Program-made: the position numbers and the translations under genes | Assembly: GCA_900754605.1 (NCBI GenBank) | Contig: CAAEDK010000096.1 | Span: forward strand, 1 to 26,376 | DNA from: an uncultured Oscillospiraceae bacterium | GTDB taxonomy: Bacteria > Bacillota_A > Clostridia > Oscillospirales > Oscillospiraceae | Length of the DNA: 26,376 bases | Reading direction: 5' to 3' | Part shown: in pieces, positions 13,519 to 21,269 of the stretch | Position numbering within the stretch: position 1 is the first letter of the stretch | Layout: each line of letters starts with the position of its first letter | Notes under the pieces: model-generated | Database searches by the model: none | Seen by the model: the letters and a program-made list of their open reading frames with translations, nothing else | What the model was told of the DNA's origin: nothing

Positions 13519-14981
13519 AAAAGCAGGTGCGCTCGCAGTTTTCCCATGAGACCATGGAGGAACTGCGCAAGCGAGTTTTGGATTTGGAAGAACAGAACCG
13601 TGTCCTGGATGCTTTTATCGAGAACTCTACGGATGCCATCCAGATCTCAGACCGGAATCTGGTGACGCTGCGGATCAACCGGGCTTATGAGGTCCTCACC
13701 GGGATTCGGAGAGAGGAGTTAGTGGGGGTGCCGGTGGAGCAGTTGGTGAAAAACCATCTGATTTCCGAATCCTGCGGTGCTATCGTAGCAAAGACCAAAA
13801 AGCCACACACCATTGTGCAGACCTTCTATCGCACAGGGCGCAGTGCACATGTGTCCTGCACGCCGGTATTTGATAGCTGCGGTGAGATTGAATTCTATAT
13901 CTGTAATGACCGGGATTTGGACGAAATCAGCTCTTTGCAGCAGGAGCTTGATAAGATCCGGGGACTGAATGACCAATATCTCCAGGAACTGGAGAGCATC
14001 AAGGCCCGGATGGGTGGCCAAAGCAAACTGATTGTGGCCGATAAGGAGATGCTGAAGGTGCTGGCCCTGGCCGCCCGGATAGCCAAGGTGGACTCTACCG
14101 CCCTTCTGCTGGGAGAAACCGGTGTAGGTAAGGATGAGATTGCCAGATTTATCCACCAGAACAGCGGGCGGTCCAACCGGCGGTTTGTTCCCATCAACTG
14201 CGCTGCCATCACAGAGTCTCTCTTTGAGAGCGAACTCTTTGGACATGAAGGCCATGCCTTCACCGGCGCTGGCAGTAAAGTGAAGCCAGGCCTTCTAGAG
14301 GCAGCAGATCACGGAACGCTGTTTCTGGATGAGGTCGGCGAGCTGTCTCTGAATATGCAGGCCAAACTGCTCCATGTGCTGCAGAACCGCTCTTTCATCC
14401 GCGTGGGCGGCAACGAACCCGTACAGGTGGACATCCGAGTGATCGCCGCTACTAACTGCGACTTGGAAGAGATGGTGCAGCAGAAACGCTTTCGGGAGGA
14501 CCTGTATTACCGGCTGAATGTCATGCCGATCCATATTCCGCCGCTCCGGAAGCGAAAAAATGACATCATTCCTCTGGCTCAGCATTTTCTAGATTACTAC
14601 AATCAAAAATACGACTTTCATCGGAAACTGTCCCCAGCAACCTGCTTTGCGTTGCTGAACTATCGGTGGGAAGGGAACGTCCGCCAGCTGAAAAACAGCA
14701 TTGAGCAGGCAACCATCATCACGGATACAGACTTGATTCAGCCGGAGAGCTTGCCGATGAACGTGGCGGGTCCGGAGCCTGTTCAGGATGCTCCGGCAGA
14801 GGCGGGACTGAATGAGATGCTGGAGCGTATGGAGCTGCGGTATCTCCAGACATTCTACGAGCGGTACGGAAGTATCCGTAAGGCTGCGGAACGCCTGAAA
14901 CTCCCGCCCACTACGTTCCTACGCCATTGGGAACAGCTACGGCAGAAATATGGAACCTCTTCAGCAGAAGGCAAAGAATGA
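13512..14981 (+). CDS. Sigma-54-dependent transcriptional activator with PAS sensor
   Basis: 489 residues. The start is TTG (13512-13514), 10 nt after GGGAGG; no better start precedes it. Domain order: short coiled coil (14-32), PAS sensor (about 30-135), linker coiled coil (140-165), AAA+ domain (about 172-400) and Fis/TyrR-type helix-turn-helix (about 453-475). AAA+ landmarks are Walker A GETGVGKD (201-208), Walker B LFLDE (270-274) and REDLYYRLNV with its arginine finger. The sigma-54 contact loop reads HAFTGA (248-253), where GAFTGA is usual. There is no receiver domain, so ligand or redox sensing through the PAS is likely, as in PrpR-like or aromatic-acid regulators. It would activate the divergent CoA/TRAP operon from the GTTCCA dyads. 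Confidence 0.93.
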   Translation: MEQKQVRSQFSHETMEELRKRVLDLEEQNRVLDAFIENSTDAIQISDRNLVTLRINRAYEVLTGIRREELVGVPVEQLVKNHLISESCGAIVAKTKKPHTIVQTFYRTGRSAHVSCTPVFDSCGEIEFYICNDRDLDEISSLQQELDKIRGLNDQYLQELESIKARMGGQSKLIVADKEMLKVLALAARIAKVDSTALLLGETGVGKDEIARFIHQNSGRSNRRFVPINCAAITESLFESELFGHEGHAFTGAGSKVKPGLLEAADHGTLFLDEVGELSLNMQAKLLHVLQNRSFIRVGGNEPVQVDIRVIAATNCDLEEMVQQKRFREDLYYRLNVMPIHIPPLRKRKNDIIPLAQHFLDYYNQKYDFHRKLSPATCFALLNYRWEGNVRQLKNSIEQATIITDTDLIQPESLPMNVAGPEPVQDAPAEAGLNEMLERMELRYLQTFYERYGSIRKAAERLKLPPTTFLRHWEQLRQKYGTSSAEGKE

Positions 14982-15214
14982 GGATCTGACAAAATAAACA
15001 TCCGCTAATGCAATGTGGATACTATGTATTCAAATTCCAAAATGCAATATGAAATGAGTTGGGCCACGGGATGCTTGGAATGCGGGCAACTCTATGTAAA
15101 TGGCACAGACCTTTGGACCCATGTGGGGAGCTGGGTAAAATCAGCGGGGCGGCTCGTGCGGCTCTGCTGATTCTTTGTACAAGACCATCCGGGCTTTTTT
15201 GTGGGCAAGCATCT
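14982..15214. other. Spacer without a gene between the activator and relic R2
   Basis: 233 nt. I see no convincing terminator or gene; several short frames overlap but none has a ribosome site. Confidence 0.4.
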
Positions 15215-15828
15215 CGTCCAGCTATACGGCGGCTGCAGTTCTGGGCAGAAGCCCGGCCCCACTTGGGACGACCACGGGTTGGAGGACTGGAAGAAGCCCC
15301 CCTCTGTTTGGTATGTGAGCCGCTGTGTGGGGCGAATGGGGACGGGATAGCCGTGCCCCCACAAAAGTCATCCTACGGCTGGGCGGAAGTGGGGAGTGGA
15401 AGTGCGAGATTGCCATGGAAACACATTTTTCCCCAGAATCGGGGGTGGCTCCACCAGTTGAAAGCATAGCGGGCACCCTCCGGCCAGATCACAACCGCCC
15501 GCAGTACAGGCAGTTGCGGGAGTTTTCTAGGTGGCCGAAAGCAGGACCAAAATCAGAGGGATCGGCTCATCTTTAGGGTCACTTTTCTGGAATACTTAGA
15601 AGCACAAACAAAAAGTATGGGTCACCGCTGGGATGCACACAGCTTCCTAGAGCTATGCCCCACGCTTCCGGCAGGGACGTCCCATCAGGAAGTGCGGAAC
15701 CGAAAGCAACGCTACGGATTCTGACCAGACAACCAAGTTGTTACTTTTCTGATAATAGATGCTGCATCCCCCGGCTATTGAGCCAGCGTCGTGATATGGT
15801 GTGTCGCTGATAGGAAGCGGCACTAGGC

Positions 15829-16722
15829 GAGTGGTTTGAAAACTACGCAAAGATTAAGGGTCGCTCCTCCCCCCACCAGACCTGCCGGGGGTACATCGAT
15901 AACCATATCAAGCCGAATATCGGCAAAGTTCCGCTGGAAAAACTCACTTCTCTGGAGTTACAGAAGCTCTACAAGAAGCTGTTGACCAGCGGGAGAATTG
16001 ACAGAGTAGAGAGCAGGCACTAGGCAAAGGGGCTGAGCCCCAAGACAGTGCGGAACATCTGCCGGATCATCGCCTCAGCCATGAAACTGGCAAAGAAGCA
16101 GAGAATCATCGTAGCAGATCCCGCCGAAGCTGGAACATCGGGAGATGAAAACACTGCCCATTGAACAGATGGACTCCTTCCTTAGAGAGGCCAGAGACAG
16201 CGGGGTATTCGAGATGTACTACGTGGAGTTGGCAACCGGTTTCCGGCGAGGCCAATTGCTCGGCCTGAAGTGGGAGGACATCGATTTCGAACATGACAAC
16301 CTCCAGGTGAAACGGCAAATCGCCCGGATCAATGACGAAATCGTAAAAGCACACCGGAAAAGCAAGAACGCCTACCGGACGCTGCCGCAAGCGGAGGATA
16401 CCATCCAGGTTCTGAAACAACAGAGGAAGAAAACCGTCAGCAGTCCCTGAGTGTTTCCCTCACCCACCGGCGGTCCCATCTCGCCGGATAGTTTGCTCCA
16501 CCAGGTACTGAAACGAGCGGGGCTGCCTCGGGTCAGATTCCACGATCTCCGGCATACCTTCGCCACGCTGGCCTTCCAGAACGGCGTGGACACCAAGGTG
16601 GTGTCCGGGATACTGGGGTACTTCAGCGCGGGTTCACCCTGGACACTTATGCCCATGTCACAACAGCAGCCCAGAAGGAGGCAGCAAAAACCATGGAAAG
16701 GGTCCTGACGGCAACACTGTAA
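15829..16722 (+). pseudogene. Tyrosine integrase, broken (R2 copy)
   Basis: It begins inside the core-binding domain (EWFENYAKIKGRSSPHQTCR) and continues through the catalytic domain to TAA at 16722. Defects: the arm-binding N-terminus is absent, TAG at 16021-16023, frameshift between about 16100 and 16145, TGA at 16448-16450 (Trp in R3), and a 1-nt loss near 16623. Recognisable active-site boxes remain: TGFRRGQLLGLKWEDIDF (box I Arg) and HDLRHTFATLA (H-x-x-R). The family is Int-Tn916/phage-like recombinases. It cannot give an active enzyme. Confidence 0.88.
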
Positions 16723-16753
16723 ACAAAAAAATCTTCCCCGAAAGCGGAAAAGT

Positions 16754-16789
16754 CCGGAGGCGGTATTTCCGCCTCCGGGCGCGTTTTTT
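16754..16789 (+). terminator. Terminator after the R2 integrase
   Basis: CCGGAGGCGG (16754-16763) pairs with CCGCCTCCGG (16769-16778), followed by GCGCG and six T (16784-16789). Confidence 0.88.
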
Positions 16790-16867
16790 GACCCATCTGG
16801 GTCATGGTTTGGGTCACCCCGGTGTCCAGAAAATGGGGATGTCCAAAAAAGTTGCAAACGGGCAGAG

Positions 16868-16903
16868 AAAATCGCCGCTTTCCGGGTGGGAAGCAGCGAT
16901 TTT
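16868..16903. terminator. Hairpin next to the R2 tRNA fragment
   Basis: AAAATCGCCGCTT (16868-16880) pairs with AAGCAGCGATTTT (16891-16903) with one mismatch, with A/T runs at both ends. It occupies the same relative place as the hairpin at 7510. Confidence 0.65.
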
Positions 16904-16904
16904 A

Positions 16905-16949
16905 TGGTTGCGGGGGCTAGACTTGAACCAATGACCTCCGGGTTATGAG
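16905..16949 (-). repeat. tRNA-fMet 3' fragment with CCA end (probable att site, R2)
   Basis: On the minus strand: CTCATAACCCGGAGGTCA, TTGGTTCAAGTCTAGC, CCCCGCAACCA. The CAT anticodon, AACCCGG stem, AGGTC variable loop, T-loop and CCA match initiator tRNA-Met. The 5' half is absent, so it is not a functional tRNA. Confidence 0.78.
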
Positions 16950-16987
16950 TCACTAATCTAGTGGCCCGTAATCCGGAGGTCGTTTTT
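16933..16987 (+). terminator. Hairpin built partly from the tRNA fragment
   Basis: GACCTCCGG (16933-16941, inside the tRNA fragment) pairs with CCGGAGGTC (16973-16981), followed by GTTTTT. The loop is long (31 nt), so terminator function is uncertain. Confidence 0.4.
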
Positions 16988-16989
16988 CT

Positions 16990-17623
16990 GTTTTTGCCTT
17001 TCATATCAGGCGATACAGCGCCCGACAGCAAAGCACGTTCCGTAGAGCCTGTGTGTCTGTTTTTCCCTTTTAATTTTAACTATTTTATCCCACTTGCAAA
17101 ATAACCGCAAACACAGATTTGGCCTTGATCTGCCGTGCTGATTCGAGGCAACTGCAATTACCAAAAACCGCACGACCATGTGGGAAGGCTTACCCCGCTT
17201 CGAACTAAGTAAGGATATTTCAAGAAATAAAGCGAAGCTATCCTTCTCATTTCTTGAGCCATGGAACTGGGCAGGGCAAGCACCACATCCAGCTATACGC
17301 CGTCTCAGTTCCGAGCAGAAACCTGGCCCAACTTTGGGGGACCAACAGCCCGAAGGACAGAAAAAATCCAGATCTTGTTTGGCCGTGTGAGCCTCTGTGT
17401 GTCCTTTGGACTGTTTGCCATTAGAAGAGAATTTGACCTGAACCAGAAACATGTGATATGATGCCTTAGTTTGGAATTGTCTGGGGAGAAGTGCGTGGCT
17501 GATGAGTTTGAAGTTGTTACCCACCACACGATTTAGGAAAAATTGAGTTTCCCGCAAAAAGCAGGGGATAGAGGACTGCTGTGGGAAGTCCGGAAGCCTG
17601 TTCAAAAAGCCCCACAGTACAGG
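16990..17623. other. Gene-free degenerate stretch
   Basis: No supported gene. The part 17285-17400 (CAGCTATACGCCG..., GTGAGCCTCTGTGTG) resembles 15215-15325 in R2 and 24090-24120 in R3, so it is probably older module debris. Confidence 0.45.
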
Positions 17624-17757
17624 GCAATGTCATTAAGTTAAGCGTTTTCCGAAGGAACGGCGCACAAAGTAGTAATTTATTTCGCACAAATTGGGGGAGA
17701 CTTAAAAAGCGAAAGTTAAGAACAGGGGTGCTCCGGTTCTTAACTTAGTGACATTGC
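17624..17757. mobile_element. 134-bp MITE-like element with 19-bp inverted repeats
   Basis: Left end GCAATGTCATTAAGTTAAG (17624-17642), right end CTTAACTTAGTGACATTGC (17739-17757): perfect inverted repeats except one base. An internal 11-bp hairpin (17713-17723 with 17736-17746) overlaps the right end. It has no coding capacity. The form suits a miniature transposable element or the fused ends of a deleted IS. I see no clear target-site duplication. Confidence 0.65.
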
Positions 17758-17935
17758 AGCACAGTTTTTTGAATCAGTATTTCCTGTTTTTTTGAACAAA
17801 AAGGCCACAATTCGACTTTTGCGTTCTCAGGACAGGCCAATTCCCAGACACTACGATTGCCACAGAGCGACAGGAACTTAAAGGGAGACTTGGAGTCAAA
17901 AACTTGGAACATACTAGCCATTCTTCATCTTGGTA
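17758..17935. other. Spacer before the GntR promoter
   Basis: AT-rich non-coding sequence; no gene or repeat recognised. Confidence 0.4.
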
Positions 17936-17985
17936 TTGCCAGGATTTGTCTCGTCATGCTATAATATATGTTAATTATAGTATAC
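17936..17985 (+). promoter_or_regulatory. Promoter of the GntR gene with possible operator
   Basis: TTGCCA (17936-17941), 18-nt spacer, TATAAT (17960-17965), then a GTATAC core (17980-17985) near the expected start. The same core occurs in the operator before the M24 gene, so autoregulation is plausible. Confidence 0.55.
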
Positions 17986-18077
17986 AGCGTTGCAGATTTG
18001 TTTTCGGTTTATGGTTTCTGAAATTTTCCAGATGAACTCCATCCGGAAGAATCTTTTGTGAAGAGGTTTTATCAGAT

Positions 18078-18791
18078 ATGTCTTACAAAAGACTGGTATA
18101 TCAAGAGGTCGCGGCGCAGGGAAACTCTCTGGACCCTCTTCTCACTAATAAGCAGGAGTATGCGTATCAGTGGCTAAAAAGCTCGATTATTGAGAATAAA
18201 ATCAAGCCGTCTACCCTGCTGGTTGAGCGGCATCTGAGTGAAATGCTGCATATTAGCCGGACCCCGGTCCGTACTGCACTTATGCGCCTGGCAGATGAGG
18301 GTTTTGTTGTGATCTCGCCCGGGCGAGGTATGGTGGTGGCGCCCCTATACAAACATGATGTCGTAGATGTGTACACCCTTCGGAAGGCCCTGGATGTTCT
18401 GGCAATTGAATTGTATATTGGACGTGCAACAAAGGCGTCCATTCAACAGATGGCAGATGCTTTTGATGCGATGGAAGAGGCTTATCATCTCGAAGATTAC
18501 GCAGAAGTTGCCCAGCAAGACGAGGTCTTTCACGGTATTTATATTCACAACACGGGAAACGGCAGATTAGAGGCGATGCTGGATGGGCTGAAAGACCAGT
18601 CCAACCGGATGCGGCATCTCGTTCAAGAAGACCATACCCGCATCATGGCCTCCAGGCGGGAGCATCAGGCGATTTTAGAGGCCGTCGAGGCCAAAGATGT
18701 TGAGAAGGCATGTGAAGCTGTTCAACAACATATGATATCGACCATGGAGTACCATCTTCAAAAATTAAAAAATGATGAATCTGCCACATAA
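18078..18791 (+). CDS. GntR-family regulator, FCD (FadR-like) subfamily
   Basis: 237 residues. The N-terminal winged helix (about 25-88) has LVERHLSEMLHISRTPVRTA and the wing VVISPGRGMVV. The C-terminal all-helical FCD domain (about 95-225) keeps the usual metal/ligand residues: D148 and H152 in QDEVFH, H196 in REHQAI, and H218. FCD regulators bind small carboxylates or sugar acids and mostly repress adjacent catabolic genes. The start ATG has only a modest GAGG 11 nt upstream. It is followed by a terminator and is therefore transcribed separately from the four genes it probably controls. Confidence 0.94.
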   Translation: MSYKRLVYQEVAAQGNSLDPLLTNKQEYAYQWLKSSIIENKIKPSTLLVERHLSEMLHISRTPVRTALMRLADEGFVVISPGRGMVVAPLYKHDVVDVYTLRKALDVLAIELYIGRATKASIQQMADAFDAMEEAYHLEDYAEVAQQDEVFHGIYIHNTGNGRLEAMLDGLKDQSNRMRHLVQEDHTRIMASRREHQAILEAVEAKDVEKACEAVQQHMISTMEYHLQKLKNDESAT

Positions 18792-18815
18792 TTGTGCGGA
18801 TTTCAGGAAAATGCA

Positions 18816-18850
18816 GCCTGCTTCCATAAGGAAAGCAGGCGTATTTTTTT
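18816..18850 (+). terminator. Terminator after the GntR gene
   Basis: GCCTGCTTCC (18816-18825) pairs with GGaAAGCAGGC (18830-18840, one bulge), followed by GTA and seven T. Confidence 0.85.
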
Positions 18851-19036
18851 CTGATATATAAAAAGTCTGAATGCTGCGGAATCGCTTGAATCAGAAATAA
18901 TACTAGGAATACCGAGATTCGGAGCAGAATACACATAAGAATTAGGACTGGGCATAGAAATTTGTTAAAAGTGTATATATTTTTTGATCCGAATGTTACA
19001 AAAAATAGAATTGATCCCCAGAGCCCATTAAGTATA

Positions 19037-19077
19037 TTGACAAATTCATAAGCCGAATGGTATTCTTGGTATACCAA
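19037..19077 (+). promoter_or_regulatory. Promoter and GntR-type operator of the M24-SDR-IolG-SSS operon
   Basis: TTGACA (19037-19042), 18-nt spacer, TATTCT (19061-19066). A perfect palindrome TTGGTATACCAA (19066-19077) immediately follows and would cover the start site. The central GTATAC is typical of FadR-subfamily operators (TNGTATACNA). The adjacent GntR regulator is the probable repressor. Confidence 0.75.
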
Positions 19078-19123
19078 AAGAACCAAGTAAATTAAAGCGA
19101 TATATGCGCAGGGAGGAATCAAA

Positions 19124-20362
19124 ATGGTATACGGCACCAAGGGGACGATGCAGGTCGATTATGAAGACCGGATTGACTTTACACGAATGCGGGAGTACCG
19201 CGAGGGACGGATTCAGAAGCTCCTGGAAAAGTCTGACTTTTCCTGCCTGATTCTGTTTGCCACAGAGAACAAACGGTATGCAACATCCACGGCGGTAGCC
19301 TCTCCAGAAGTCGATAATATGGGAAGGTATGCCATTGTCCCCCGCGGCGGCAAACCTTATATTTTTGGATTCGGCTCCGAGGTCGCCAATGAGCGGATTA
19401 ACTGCTCTTGGATTAAAAATCGGGCCTATCCCGCTCATACAACAATGTTTGGCGCTCTGCCTGCCAGCTGGGGCATGGATGGCGGACATCTGGATAAATT
19501 TGAGGCGGATCTCCGAATGGTGATGGAGGAAAATCATCTGGATCCAAAGGCCCCCATCGGTGTAGACAAGATCGACGGCCAGTTGATGGCGGAACTGACG
19601 AAGCGAGGTTATAAGCTGGGCGATGGCGAAGAAATCATGTGTGCCGCCCGTGAGATCAAAAACGAGGACGAGATCCAGATCATGATGCAGGCTGCCGCCA
19701 GTGTGGACGCAGCTTTCTATCAAATGGCCCGTGCGCTGCATCCCGGCGTGAAGGAGAATGAGTTGCAGGCAGTAGCCGCCGCAGAGCTGCATCGGCAGGG
19801 ATCACAGTGGATACATAATATCCAGATGACCTCTGGCACCCGGGCACATCCCCACCCGCATCTGTCCTCTGATCGTGTGATCCAGCCTGGCGATATGGTA
19901 TTTGCGGATCTCTGCACATTGTTCAATGGCTACCACACCTGTTATTACAGGACGTTGTGCTGCGGTGAACCCTCTGACCAGGCAAAGCGAGTGTATGACA
20001 GTGCCTATCAGATGTTGCTGGCCGGAATTGATAAATGTCGGGTAGGCAACACCACAGCAGATATCGTGAATGCATGGCCTGATTTCAAGCACTGGGGCTT
20101 TAAAAATGAAGGTGAGGCATTTGGCTTGGCATTTGGCCATGGATTGGGCGTATGCCTGTGGGAGCGGCCCATGATCGAGCGTAGCTTCTCTCTGGAGCAT
20201 CCTGTGGAGCTGCAGGAAGGCATGGTCATCGCTGTGGAGACCTATGATGGCGAGGGGCATGTGGGCGCCCGCATCGAAGACGAGGTGGTCATCACCAAAG
20301 ACGGCCCTCTGGTAATCTCCAAGTTCCCCAAAGATAAGCTTCTGGCCTGCCCTATTCTGTAA
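19124..20362 (+). CDS. M24-family (pita-bread fold) metalloenzyme homologue, altered metal site
   Basis: 412 residues. The N-terminal creatinase/prolidase domain (about 15-175) has MREYREGRIQKLLEKSDFSC and RYATST. The C-terminal pita-bread domain (about 180-412) has the SGTRAHPHPH region (237-246), GDMVFADL with D262, FGHGLGV with H339, VIAVET with E372 and ARIED with E385. Aminopeptidase-type M24 enzymes use Asp-Asp-His-Glu-Glu; here the second Asp (GYxxDxxRT) is Cys273 in GYHTCYYRT. Non-peptidase members (creatinase, the DMSP lyase DddP) share this architecture, and the N-terminal spacing recalls DddP. RBS GGGAGG is clear. It is the first gene of the operon. It probably cleaves a small amide, amino acid or other C-N/C-S compound rather than peptides; the substrate is unknown. 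Confidence 0.88.
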   Translation: MVYGTKGTMQVDYEDRIDFTRMREYREGRIQKLLEKSDFSCLILFATENKRYATSTAVASPEVDNMGRYAIVPRGGKPYIFGFGSEVANERINCSWIKNRAYPAHTTMFGALPASWGMDGGHLDKFEADLRMVMEENHLDPKAPIGVDKIDGQLMAELTKRGYKLGDGEEIMCAAREIKNEDEIQIMMQAAASVDAAFYQMARALHPGVKENELQAVAAAELHRQGSQWIHNIQMTSGTRAHPHPHLSSDRVIQPGDMVFADLCTLFNGYHTCYYRTLCCGEPSDQAKRVYDSAYQMLLAGIDKCRVGNTTADIVNAWPDFKHWGFKNEGEAFGLAFGHGLGVCLWERPMIERSFSLEHPVELQEGMVIAVETYDGEGHVGARIEDEVVITKDGPLVISKFPKDKLLACPIL

Positions 20363-20424
20363 AGTCTTTCTTGTGTAGCTCTGGCACGGGTGTGCTGATA
20401 TGTGATATTTAAGGAGGATCTTTT

Positions 20425-21177
20425 ATGGCAAGCATTCAGGGAAAAGTTGCAATCGTAACCGGCTCTGCAAGAGGTATCGGCGCTGGTATTGCTGCCAGAT
20501 TTGGTAAGGAAGGCGCAAAGGTTATCTGCCTGGACCGCAACCCTGCCGCGGAGACCGTGAACCACATCAAATCCAATGGCGGCGACGCTATGGCTATTCA
20601 GTGCGATATTTCTAAGCAGGCCAGTATTGAAGCCGCTGTTCGGCAGGTCTTGGATACTTATGGCACCATTGATATTCTTGTCAACTCCGCAGGTTTGTCC
20701 AAGATGGCATCTATCACAGATGCTACTGAGGCAGACTGGGATTACGTGAACAATGTCACTCTGAAGGGCACCTGGCTGATGATCAAAGGTGTAGCACCCA
20801 CTATGAAAGCCAACAAAAGCGGCAAGATTATCAATATCGCCTCCATTTCCGGCTGCGTTGCCTTTGTGGATCAATCCATCTATTGCGCCGCCAAGGGCGG
20901 TGTGGTCAATATGACGCGTGAGCTGGGTGTCGAGCTGGCGCCTTTCGGCATCAATGTAAACGCGATCTGCCCCAGTGTTGTAGATACACCCCTGTTTATC
21001 GACATCAATTCTCCGCTGGAGGGCAAATTCCTTCAGGACTGCATTGACGGCCATCCCATTGGCCGGATCTCTACTCCGGATGACATTGCCGGCCCCGCCG
21101 TCTTTCTGGCCTCTGATGATGCCAGCTTTATCTGCGGTCACATTCTGATGGTTGACGGTGGCTGGACCGCAAAGTAA
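20425..21177 (+). CDS. Short-chain dehydrogenase/reductase (classical SDR)
   Basis: 250 residues, the standard classical SDR length. The Rossmann motif TGSARGIG is at 12-19, with D37 after the second strand favouring NAD(H) over NADP(H), and NSAG at 87-90. Catalytic residues are S140, Y153 and K157 (YCAAK), with N at the N-I-A-S strand (137). The C-terminus ends MVDGGWTAK, as in FabG/gluconate 5-dehydrogenase-like enzymes. RBS AAGGAGG. It lies 62 nt after the M24 gene. Probable role: oxidation of a hydroxyl on a sugar, polyol or hydroxyacid brought in by the symporter. Confidence 0.95.
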   Translation: MASIQGKVAIVTGSARGIGAGIAARFGKEGAKVICLDRNPAAETVNHIKSNGGDAMAIQCDISKQASIEAAVRQVLDTYGTIDILVNSAGLSKMASITDATEADWDYVNNVTLKGTWLMIKGVAPTMKANKSGKIINIASISGCVAFVDQSIYCAAKGGVVNMTRELGVELAPFGINVNAICPSVVDTPLFIDINSPLEGKFLQDCIDGHPIGRISTPDDIAGPAVFLASDDASFICGHILMVDGGWTAK

Positions 21178-21216
21178 TTGGCATCATCGTTTGGCGTGTT
21201 TTTGAACTTTGAAATT

Positions 21217-21246
21217 CCCGGGCATTTGTTTTAACAAATGCCCGGG
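21217..21246 (+). other. Perfect stem-loop between the SDR and IolG-like genes
   Basis: CCCGGGCATTTGTT (21217-21230) and AACAAATGCCCGGG (21233-21246): 14-bp perfect arms. The next bases are ACTAATAAGGAGG, so there is no T-tract and the ribosome site follows at once. More likely an mRNA-stability or processing element than a terminator. Confidence 0.6.
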
Positions 21247-21269
21247 ACTAATAAGGAGGAGTTGCTGTC

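Larger units (their letters stand above)
15215..16949 (+). mobile_element. Integrase relic R2
   Basis: Second copy of the module. The block 15617-15826 matches R3 (24437-24645) almost base for base, including AGTATGGGTCACCGCTGGG and GTGATATGGTGTGTCGCTGA. The DUF6809-like gene, second promoter block and integrase N-terminus are missing, so the first promoter block is joined directly to the integrase core. It ends in a terminator, a hairpin and a tRNA-fMet fragment, as R1 does. Confidence 0.75.

Noticed and set aside
7803..15018. Inverted ATGCAATGTGG (7803-7813 and 15008-15018) flanking the TRAP cassette
   Set aside because: Only 11 bp with no extension; it could be chance and does not coincide with the module ends.
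15059..15576. Overlapping plus-strand frames in the left part of R2
   Set aside because: Changing frames, no RBS, and similarity only to other non-coding parts of the repeat modules; treated as module debris.
16905..16949. Functional tRNA-fMet gene
   Set aside because: The D-arm, 5' acceptor strand and 5' anticodon side are missing, so only a 3' fragment is present.
20242..21141. Antisense frames over the SDR and IolG-like genes
   Set aside because: No RBS or domains, and the plus-strand genes are unambiguous.
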